Below, one piece after another: positions 31,737 through 38,677 of a stretch of DNA of 41,716 nt. This DNA comes from an uncultured Campylobacter sp. (GTDB taxonomy: Bacteria > Campylobacterota > Campylobacteria > Campylobacterales > Campylobacteraceae), in contig NZ_CALIMY010000026.1 in NCBI RefSeq assembly GCF_938045205.1, positions 1 to 41,716 of the forward strand. The letters are read 5' to 3'. The notes below the pieces were generated by a model. The model did no database searches and was not told the origin of the DNA. It saw nothing but the letters and a program-made list of their open reading frames with translations. The translations under genes and the position numbers were made by a program. Position 1 is the stretch's first letter, and every line of letters begins with the position of its first letter.

Positions 31737-32408
31737 ATGAGAATTTTAATAGTCGAGGACGAGGTGACTTTAAACAAGACGATAGCGGAGGGCTTGATGG
31801 AGTTCGGCTATCAGACGGATACTTCCGAGAGTTTTAAGGACGCAGAGTATTATATCGGCATTAGAAATTATGATTTGGTGCTAACCGATTGGATGCTAGC
31901 TGACGGCAACGGCATCGATCTCATCGCATTAGTTAAGCAAAAATCCGCGCGCACCTCCGTCGTCGTGCTATCTGCAAAAGACGATAAAGAAAGCGAGATC
32001 AAAGCGCTTCGTGCGGGCGCGGACGATTTTATCAAAAAACCTTTCGACTTTGATGTTTTAGTAGCACGCCTTGAGGCTAGACTTCGCTTCGGTGGCTCAA
32101 ATATCATCAAAATCGACGATCTTATCATCGATCCGGATGAGGAAAAGATCACATATCTAGGTCAAGAGATCGAGCTTAAGGGTAAGCCGTTTGAGGTGCT
32201 AACTCACTTGGCGCGCCACAGCGATCAGATCGTAAGCAAAGAGCAGCTATTAGATGCCATCTGGGAGGAGCCTGAGCTTGTTACGCCAAACGTCATCGAA
32301 GTCGCGATCAATCAAATTCGCCAGAAAATGGATAAGCCTCTAAATATCTCTACGATCGAGACCGTTCGCAGACGCGGATATAGATTTTGCTTTCCACAAA
32401 AAGCCTAA
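31737..32408 (+). CDS. cosR: CosR/HsrA-type OmpR-family response regulator
   Basis: The C-terminal winged helix (FEVLTHLARHSDQIVSKEQLLDAIWEEPELVTPNVIEVAINQIRQKMDKP...) is essentially that of Campylobacter CosR and Helicobacter HsrA, essential regulators of oxidative stress and central genes, described as orphans that work without phosphorylation. Here the receiver domain keeps all canonical residues: acidic pair Glu7-Asp8, phospho-acceptor Asp51 (LVLTDWML), Ser79 and Lys101 (KKPF). A histidine kinase gene overlaps its 3' end by 22 bases, suggesting a real two-component pair. Length (223) is normal. Confidence 0.95.
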   Translation: MRILIVEDEVTLNKTIAEGLMEFGYQTDTSESFKDAEYYIGIRNYDLVLTDWMLADGNGIDLIALVKQKSARTSVVVLSAKDDKESEIKALRAGADDFIKKPFDFDVLVARLEARLRFGGSNIIKIDDLIIDPDEEKITYLGQEIELKGKPFEVLTHLARHSDQIVSKEQLLDAIWEEPELVTPNVIEVAINQIRQKMDKPLNISTIETVRRRGYRFCFPQKA

Positions 32409-33694
32409 GAGTCCGCTTTGTAATACAATTAGCATCCGCTTCGTTGATGCTAATTGTCATTTTTTCGGTAATGCTCTATAATTATATGAGAATTACCATC
32501 TTCGAAACTCCCGTTCAAAATTTAATCCAAAGAGCACAAAAAATCGTAGAAGCCTCCGTGGCGCCTGAGAAAATTTCATCTTTTTTACAAGACGCATCCG
32601 GTGAATACGAAAGCAAAATCATCGAAAACGAAAGTATCAATAAACCTAAATTTATCGAAAGCTCCGAGGGCGGCAGGAGCTATTTACAGCTGCACTACCC
32701 TTATGGTAAGGATAAAATTTTAAGTATCCGAGCCGACGTGAGCGTCTATGCAAACATCGTAAATCAAATACTCATCGACATCATTTTGGTAAATTTGACT
32801 ATGATATTTTTAGTGGTATTTTACGCGATGTTTCTCTCGCGCATGCTGCTGATGCCGATTAAGCTGATCAGCCAAAGGCTCGCTTCGGTGGATGAAAAAT
32901 TTCTAAAGCCGATTGACGGGGCCGAAATCCCGAGCGAATTTAATATGCTTTCAAACAGCATAAACCGCCTGCTTGAGCGCATTGAAACCTTCATTTTGTA
33001 TCAAAAAGAGCTTTTTATCGGCATCGCGCACGAGCTTAAGACTCCGCTGGCGGTGATGAAAACCAAAAACGAAGTTACTCTCATCAAGCCGCGCGAGAGA
33101 GAGAAATATATCGAGGCGCTTAAAAACAATAATGATTCGATCGATAGTATGAATAAGATGATCAGCTCCATCCTAGAGATCGGGCGGCAGGAGGGGGCGC
33201 AGTTTGAGGCGCCTGAGCAGACCGATATGATCGCGTATCTACGGGAGCTATGCGTGGGCTTTAAAATTTTAGCGCGTACGGCAGGCAAGGACTTGACGAT
33301 GGATCTTAAGCCTGAACAGCTTGAAATTTCGGTGCAGAAAAGCCTTTTTATGCACGTGATTCAAAATTTCGTCCAAAACGCCATAAAATTTTCTCCGGAC
33401 GGCGAAAAGGTACTGATCGAGAGCGAAATTTCGGACGGAAATTTCATCGTGCGGGTCGCAAATAAGGGCGAGCCGCTTAACGAAGAGATCGATTATTTCG
33501 CCCCTTTTAAGCGCTATGGCGGCAAACCGGGAGCCGGGCTCGGGCTATTTTTAGCCAAAAATGCTGCTCAAGCGATGGGCGCGCAAGTGGATCTTAAAAA
33601 CGATAAAGGGCGCTCGCTAATTGTCGCGATTTTCAAACTTCCGCTAAAAAATTTAAGAAATAGCCCGAAATTCCGCTATTTTAAAACAAAATGA
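32387..33694 (+). CDS. Membrane histidine kinase, probable partner of the CosR-like regulator
   Basis: The protein has an N-terminal membrane span (about 12-32), a short periplasmic domain (33-128), a second span (about 129-153), a HAMP-like linker, and a kinase core. His215 lies in the H box GIAHELKTPLAV; the N box reads VIQNFVQNAIKFSPDG, and the G box is GAGLGLFLAKN. Length is 435. The TTG start at 32387 lies inside cosR (22-base overlap); its Shine-Dalgarno is weak, so the start is uncertain, but a later start would cut into the first span. In C. jejuni, cosR is followed directly by fdxB without a kinase gene (from memory). Confidence 0.92.
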   Translation: MLSTKSLRVRFVIQLASASLMLIVIFSVMLYNYMRITIFETPVQNLIQRAQKIVEASVAPEKISSFLQDASGEYESKIIENESINKPKFIESSEGGRSYLQLHYPYGKDKILSIRADVSVYANIVNQILIDIILVNLTMIFLVVFYAMFLSRMLLMPIKLISQRLASVDEKFLKPIDGAEIPSEFNMLSNSINRLLERIETFILYQKELFIGIAHELKTPLAVMKTKNEVTLIKPREREKYIEALKNNNDSIDSMNKMISSILEIGRQEGAQFEAPEQTDMIAYLRELCVGFKILARTAGKDLTMDLKPEQLEISVQKSLFMHVIQNFVQNAIKFSPDGEKVLIESEISDGNFIVRVANKGEPLNEEIDYFAPFKRYGGKPGAGLGLFLAKNAAQAMGAQVDLKNDKGRSLIVAIFKLPLKNLRNSPKFRYFKTK

Positions 33695-33743
33695 AGCTTT
33701 TTATGGTATAAACGCCATAAATTTTTTCGTAAGGTAAAATTAT

Positions 33744-33989
33744 ATGTCATTGTTGATTACAAAAGAATGCATCAGTTGCGACGCTTGCCGCGAGGAATGC
33801 CCTAATGAAGCGATTTTTGAGGATGAGCCGATATACATCATAGACGCCGATCGATGCTGTGAGTGCGTAGATGATTACTCTGAGCCCGCTTGCATCGTGG
33901 TTTGTCCTGTCGAGTGTATCATCACCGATCCCGATAATATCGAGACGGCGGACGAGCTGAAATACAAACACGTCCATATGGAAATTTAA
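33744..33989 (+). CDS. fdxB: 2[4Fe-4S] ferredoxin FdxB (YfhL-like)
   Basis: The 81-residue protein binds two [4Fe-4S] clusters. The first Cys group is CISCDACREECP, the second CCEC with eight residues to ACIVVCP. The wider second motif places it with Allochromatium-type ferredoxins, as FdxA, but it lacks FdxA's long tail. AAGGTAAAA precedes the ATG. Its stop is directly followed by the ATG of the Ppx/GppA gene (TAAATG). C. jejuni has fdxB in the same place (Cj0354c). Confidence 0.92.
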   Translation: MSLLITKECISCDACREECPNEAIFEDEPIYIIDADRCCECVDDYSEPACIVVCPVECIITDPDNIETADELKYKHVHMEI

Positions 33990-35432
33990 ATGCCCAAGCG
34001 CGTCACCGTCATAGATCTGGGCTCAAATTCCGCCAGAGCCGTGATTTTCGAGCGCACGAGCAGGCTCGGATTTTTCATTTTGGCCGAGCACAAGATCAAG
34101 ATCCGCCTAGGCGAAGGCACTTACGAAAACGGCGGAATTTTAACTTCCGAAGCGATGCAAAAATGCCTACTCGCGTTTAAAAAATTTAAAACCCTCGTAT
34201 GCAATTACAAGGCCAAGCGCGTGCTTTGCATCGGTACATCCGCGCTTCGCGATGCGCCAAACGGTGCCGAGTTTATAAATCTCGTCCGCAAGCAAACGGG
34301 CATTACGATCCGCAAGATAGACGGGCAGACGGAGGCGTATTTGGGCGCTTATGCGGCGCAGAATTTGCTTAGCGACTTTTCCGAGGGCGTTACGCTGGAC
34401 ATCGGCGGCGGCTCGACCGAACTTGCTTACATAAAAAACGGCAGGATAGAAAATAAAATTTCTCTAAATTTAGGCACGGTGCGGCTAAAGGAGCTGTTTT
34501 TCGACCGCGGCGACACGAAGGGGCTGGAGAAATACATAAACAGCGCAATCTCGCAGCTCGGCGCCGAGTTTCGTACGCAAAATTTAATCGTAATGGGCGG
34601 CTCCGCGCGAGCGCTTTCCGGCGCCGTGATGAGCCTGCAAAACCACCCGCTAAAGATCGTGCATAATTTCAGCTACGATTATGAAAAATATGCACCGTTT
34701 TTTGCCAAGCTGATGAGCGCAAAGACGCTTGATTTGGCGAAATTCCCGATCAAAAAGGACCGCTACGACACGATTAGAGAGGGCGCCATCATCTTTGATA
34801 AGATCGTAAGGCGCCTGGGGGCGAAAAAGATCATCACCAGCGGCGTAGGGGTGCGAGAGGGGGCGTTTTTAAGCTCGATTCTGCGCGGCGCAAACCTACC
34901 TAGAAGCTTTAATCCGAGCCTAAGAAGCCTCAAAGATCGCTTCGCTTCCGAGCCGAGCGAGGCTCCGAAGTTCGCGAAGGCGCTGTTTTGCGCGCTATCG
35001 CCGATGCACGGCCTGAGCGAAAAATATATTAAAATTCTGCAAACTGCAGCATCGCTTTGCGAGATCGGGCGTGCGATCGGCTTTTACGCTAAGCATGAAA
35101 CCAGTGCAGATATGGTGCTCGGCGGGCTGAACTACCGCACGACGCACAAAGAAAAAGCGCTCATAGCCGCGATCATCTCGATGCACGGCAAGCGCGAGCT
35201 GGGCGCTACGTTCGCGCCTTTGAGCGCGATTTTGCCCGATGCCGCCAAGCTAGCGTGGCTCAGCTATATTTTGGAGCTTGCACGCCTCCTAAGCGAAAAC
35301 GCGCTGAAAAATTTAGAATTTAGCTTTGAAAATTCCACTCTTAAAATCTCCGGCGCCGATAATTTGATAATGCTTAAAGGAAGCCTTAAAAAGCTCGCGA
35401 AACCCGCAATTTTTGCGATAAAATTCCTTTAA
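33990..35432 (+). CDS. Ppx/GppA phosphatase family protein
   Basis: Ppx/GppA enzymes hydrolyse polyphosphate or pppGpp and belong to the ASKHA fold. The phosphate-1 motif VIDLGSNSARAVIFE, the GTSALRDAPNGAEF and IRKIDGQTEAYLGAYA segments, and phosphate-2 TLDIGGGSTELAYI are complete. The C-terminal ~170 residues form a helical domain like the HD-type extension of long Ppx proteins. Length is 480. It starts immediately after fdxB and lies two genes after the kinase. C. jejuni and related species have two such genes, involved in poly-P and ppGpp control; which substrate applies here cannot be told. Confidence 0.92.
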   Translation: MPKRVTVIDLGSNSARAVIFERTSRLGFFILAEHKIKIRLGEGTYENGGILTSEAMQKCLLAFKKFKTLVCNYKAKRVLCIGTSALRDAPNGAEFINLVRKQTGITIRKIDGQTEAYLGAYAAQNLLSDFSEGVTLDIGGGSTELAYIKNGRIENKISLNLGTVRLKELFFDRGDTKGLEKYINSAISQLGAEFRTQNLIVMGGSARALSGAVMSLQNHPLKIVHNFSYDYEKYAPFFAKLMSAKTLDLAKFPIKKDRYDTIREGAIIFDKIVRRLGAKKIITSGVGVREGAFLSSILRGANLPRSFNPSLRSLKDRFASEPSEAPKFAKALFCALSPMHGLSEKYIKILQTAASLCEIGRAIGFYAKHETSADMVLGGLNYRTTHKEKALIAAIISMHGKRELGATFAPLSAILPDAAKLAWLSYILELARLLSENALKNLEFSFENSTLKISGADNLIMLKGSLKKLAKPAIFAIKFL

Positions 35433-35528
35433 ATAGCGCCCCTACTTGTCGCGCAAGTTTAAGGCGGGCGGAGTTCGTTTAATTTTAGGAGCTTGAAGCG
35501 GGCGATAAATCCCTATCAATAGCGCTTT

Positions 35529-36618
35529 TTAAATTTTAATTCCATTCTCGGCTAAAGAATAAATGCTAAAAAATCCGTAGTCGGTGCGGACGTAAAGGCG
35601 CTCGCCTGCGATTTCAATAGCAGCTGTTTTGACGCAGTGCTCGCACTCAAACTCGCCTAAGAGGCGAAAATCCTCCAAGCTGAATGCCTTAAACCTGCCA
35701 TAAAAATACGCAAGAAAAATTTGATCGTTTGCGGCAAACCTCATTACGCTTCTTGACAAGCTTTTTGGTGCGCTTAGACGCTTTTTGCTTGCTACGTTCC
35801 AAAAATACAGCTCATCAAAGCCGTTATTTACGACCAAAATCGCGTCATTTTTGATGAGCCCCACGTTTAGGGAGTGGATATAGCCCACGTCGCATTCGAT
35901 ACAGCAAAGCTCGGCGAAGTCTTTTAGGCGGTAGAGCCTGGCGATATTTTTGCCGCCTTCATCCCCACAGGCTACGCAAATTTTATTGCCGAAGCCTATT
36001 GCTTTTGCCGAAAATCCCGTTTTAAAATTTAGCTTCTTGCCGCTTCCGAAAGCTAAAATTTCATCTGTGCCGCAGGCTAGAATTTCGCCGTTGCCGCTTA
36101 GAGCAGAACTAAAGCCTCCTCCTATGATACCCCAGGCTTCAAAAAGCCTGCTGAATTTCTCTCCGTCAAAAAGAAAGAATTCGTGATCCAAATCAAGCAC
36201 TAAGGCTTTTTTGGTAGCGGTCATTTTCCACGCTAAAATTTTTGGTAGTTCAATTTGCGCAAGAGTTCTTAGTTCGCCGTCCAGCACGATTAAATAATCG
36301 CAGCCGTGCTCGTCAAAATTACATTTATAGACGTAAAATTTATCCTCAAACTCGGCAAATCCAAGCGCTCCGCTGTATCCGCCGCCGATATAGGCATGCG
36401 CTATTGCTTCGCCGAATTTTGCTTTTTTGTTTTCGTAGATGAAGCCCTTTTTTAGGGCATTAACTTGCTTTTTTACGAAAGCTTTTTGCAGAGCATCGTG
36501 GTTTACGAATTCTTTAGAGCTCAGCCTTTCTTTGCCGTTTTGTAGCGCCTTTGAAATCAAACTAAGCCCTTGTGTTTGAAGCAGGATCTCTTTCTCGCCA
36601 TCGGTAAATTTTTTTCAT
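35529..36618 (-). CDS. Unknown beta-propeller-like protein; start separated from the frame by an A7 tract
   Basis: The intact frame runs from a TTG at 36560 to 35529 (343 residues). It continues open upstream as KKFTDGEKEILLQTQGLS without a start. The only good start, ATG at 36618-36616 with AGGGG upstream, is one base out of frame across a run of seven A (T7 at 36609-36615 on the plus strand). With six A the protein would begin MKKFTDGEKEILL and have about 362 residues. Repeated strand patterns (FYVYKCNFDEHGCDYLIVLDGELR, LYFWNVASKKRLSAP, YVRTDYGFFSIYSL) suggest a WD40/propeller fold. No family is recognised. The frameshift may be phase variation or a sequencing error. Confidence 0.75.
36609..36615 (-). 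repeat. A7 homopolymer at the start of the propeller-like gene
   Basis: Seven T on the plus strand correspond to A7 directly behind ATG on the coding strand. It puts the downstream frame out by one base. Poly-A tracts of this length can slip, and Campylobacter uses homopolymers for phase variation, though usually G or C tracts of eight or more. Confidence 0.7.
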
Positions 36619-36637
36619 AGCAGCCCCTAGGTATAAA

Positions 36638-36664
36638 TTTGAAATCTAATTTTAGAATTTCAAA
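36638..36664 (-). terminator. Inverted repeat after the MIP18 gene, possible terminator
   Basis: TTTGAAAT (36638-36645) and ATTTCAAA (36657-36664) form an eight-base AT-rich stem with an 11-base loop. On the minus strand it lies 30 bases after the stop of the MIP18-type gene and is followed by TTTATAC. It is weak as a terminator but well placed. Confidence 0.3.
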
Positions 36665-36693
36665 GCTTAAACTACTGGGCGCGGCAAAGCTGT

Positions 36694-36999
36694 TTAAAAT
36701 CTACCGAGCGCTTCTTTGACGTGATCCTCTGCCATATCGATATTCCACATCGGCTCAAAAACCAGATCAATCTCTACCTCGCCGATGCCCTCCACGCTCT
36801 CGGCACCCGCGCGCACCCATTCCACCATCATCTCATGCAGCGGGCACGACTGAGTCGATAGCGTCATCGTGACTTTGGCGTTGTTTGCCTCATCTACCGC
36901 TACGTCGTAGATGAGCCCCAGCGACACGACGTCAAAGCCCACCTCGGGGTCCACCACGGCGCGAAGCGCGTCGTAAATTTGCTCCTTCGTTACTTTCAT
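36694..36999 (-). CDS. MIP18/DUF59 (SufT/PaaD-like) metal-sulfur cluster assembly factor
   Basis: The protein has the DUF59 start EQIYDALRAVVDPEVGFDVVSLGLIYDV with the DPE triad (17-19) and the conserved Cys52 in STQSCPLHEMM, followed by VFEPMWNIDMAEDHVKEALGRF. Members help mature Fe-S proteins, as SufT or PaaD, or act on specific clients. At 101 residues it is the stand-alone domain. It overlaps the 3' end of the polytopic membrane gene by four bases (ATGA), so the two are coupled. No suf or paa genes are nearby. Confidence 0.93.
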   Translation of the reverse strand: MKVTKEQIYDALRAVVDPEVGFDVVSLGLIYDVAVDEANNAKVTMTLSTQSCPLHEMMVEWVRAGAESVEGIGEVEIDLVFEPMWNIDMAEDHVKEALGRF

Positions 37000-38171
37000 T
37001 TTTCCTCTCCGAATTTTATGTAGTTAAAGATATTTACGATGTTGATTAGCACCAAAATTATGCTTGCCGCTTGCAAGATCACCGCAGGCGTTAGCGTTCC
37101 AAGGCTCGCGCACGCAAGTGCTAAGACATTTGGTACGCAGGCTGCGTAGGCGATCTTTTTGATTATCATATCCTCGAGCATAGGGATTTTGCGCTTGCCG
37201 ACGAAGGGCGAGACGTAGTGGTACCAGATGAGAAAGGGTGCGATTTTATAAAGGTGCGCGACGATGAAGGCGAACAAAAAGCCGTATAGCAGCCAAAACG
37301 CCGCCAAATCCGCGCGACCTGCGAGCCAAAACGCCGCGCTAAATCCCAAGGCCACCAGCGAGATGTAGACGTTTAAATTCCAATAATCAATCGCTTTTCG
37401 CACGCGCCTAGCCAGGATATAGATCGCCTGAGCCGCAAAGCTCGCAAGCGCAGCAAAGGCGATGAAAATTCCAAAATCTTTTAGTAAAAACGGCCCCGCG
37501 AGCAGATACAGCGCCAGCGAAGCTTTTGCTAGCGCGAAGCTTAGATCGTGCGCCAGGCTAAACATCGGCAGCAGCACGCACGCAGCGCCTACGATGACGA
37601 AAAACACGAAGCCCAGCACGAAGTATATGTGATAGGATAAAATTTCTGAAAAATACACTCCGAAAATCTCCACGCCGCTAAGCGCTAGCACGAGCGCAAA
37701 GCCGAGGCTGATCCCTACGGCTAAAAACGCAGCCGAGATCGCAAGCGCTACGGCGGGGAAGCTCCATTTGGGCGTGCCGATGAAGCTTAGCGCGTAGCAG
37801 ATCGTAAAATAAAATAGGCTAAGCAGCAAAACGGCGCCGCCTGCGTGCATCAAAGGGATGCTTGAAAGCAGCAATCCCGCGCTTAGCAGAGCCACGCCCG
37901 CGCCGTAGGCGAGGAGATTTAAAAACGCAAATTTGACGGTGAAAAATTCCTTTTGGATAATGACGGAGGTGAGCTGATAGAGCGCTCCGATGATTATGCT
38001 GATTACAAATCCCAGCAAAAATACGTGAAAAAAGCTCGCCGTCTGCGGCGCCTGGATCGCGCCGAAATCCGCCTTTAAAAAGCTCGCCGCGCTTAGCAGC
38101 AAAAAGATAAAGCCGCAGATGAAATAGCCGCCTACGATGCGAAACGGCGGCGAAAAGGTCGTGATATTCAT
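36996..38171 (-). CDS. Polytopic membrane protein with conserved-type histidines, NnrS/haem-copper-oxidase-like topology
   Basis: The protein has about 12 hydrophobic spans in 391 residues. Histidines lie in or at the edge of spans: His49 (FFHVFLLGFVISIIIGALYQL), His181 (SYHIYFVLGFVFFVIVGAACVLLPMF), His208, His306 (AHLYKIAPFLIWYHYVSPF) and His318. This pattern recalls NnrS and haem-copper oxidase subunit I relatives, in which such histidines bind haem or copper, but the match is by topology only. Its neighbours are a DUF2249 protein (17 bases upstream) and a DUF59 protein (four-base overlap). This trio suggests one membrane redox or metal function. I do not recognise a named family with certainty. 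Confidence 0.75.
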   Translation of the reverse strand: MNITTFSPPFRIVGGYFICGFIFLLLSAASFLKADFGAIQAPQTASFFHVFLLGFVISIIIGALYQLTSVIIQKEFFTVKFAFLNLLAYGAGVALLSAGLLLSSIPLMHAGGAVLLLSLFYFTICYALSFIGTPKWSFPAVALAISAAFLAVGISLGFALVLALSGVEIFGVYFSEILSYHIYFVLGFVFFVIVGAACVLLPMFSLAHDLSFALAKASLALYLLAGPFLLKDFGIFIAFAALASFAAQAIYILARRVRKAIDYWNLNVYISLVALGFSAAFWLAGRADLAAFWLLYGFLFAFIVAHLYKIAPFLIWYHYVSPFVGKRKIPMLEDMIIKKIAYAACVPNVLALACASLGTLTPAVILQAASIILVLINIVNIFNYIKFGEEK

Positions 38172-38188
38172 CTAAATTTTAAAGCCCT

Positions 38189-38533
38189 TTAGCCGTGGCA
38201 CTTCGCGTCGGTATCGAAGCCCTCATTGACTGCGCCAGGCTTTAGGCTAATGGTGAGCTTGACCGCATCGCCGTCTAGATCTTCGCGTGCTATGTCAAAT
38301 TTAGACTCGATTTTTGGGATCAGCCCCATTGGGAATTTATGATTGAGCATGACGACCTTTTTGGTTTCGTCTTTTACGAAATTTAGCGCCACCAGCGCAT
38401 TTACCATAGGCTCTGGCGGAACGCATTTGCGCGAATCAAAGCCGATGTATTCTACGCCGCCCTGCGATTTTTTATAAAATTTCACCGTAGCGCCCGCCGC
38501 GTCGAACTCTTGCCAGTCTGTGAAAAAATCCAT
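38189..38533 (-). CDS. DUF2249-type protein
   Basis: The middle of this 114-residue protein, YIGFDSRKCVPPEPMVNALVAL ... KVVMLNHKFPMGLIPKIESKF, follows the DUF2249 pattern 'lD.R...PPEPM..iL.AL....e.v.L.H...P..L...L', a TusA-like alpha/beta fold found alone or fused to hemerythrin or DUF542 domains near NO-related and nitrite-reduction genes. It carries one Cys in the signature (RKC) and a Cys-His at the C-terminus (DAKCHG). It is the first gene of a three-gene leftward run. The promoter should lie in the 144-base space shared with polA. Confidence 0.8.
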   Translation of the reverse strand: MDFFTDWQEFDAAGATVKFYKKSQGGVEYIGFDSRKCVPPEPMVNALVALNFVKDETKKVVMLNHKFPMGLIPKIESKFDIAREDLDGDAVKLTISLKPGAVNEGFDTDAKCHG

Positions 38534-38677
38534 ACTAGATCCTTTTTTAAAATTTCGCGCGATTATATAGCAAATTTTAAAATTTTGAAATGAGGCAGAT
38601 CAAGTCCTATTTGGAATTTGTAAATTTAGCCGAATTTTAATACACTACGCGTTAAAATTCTAAATCCGAGGACCATT

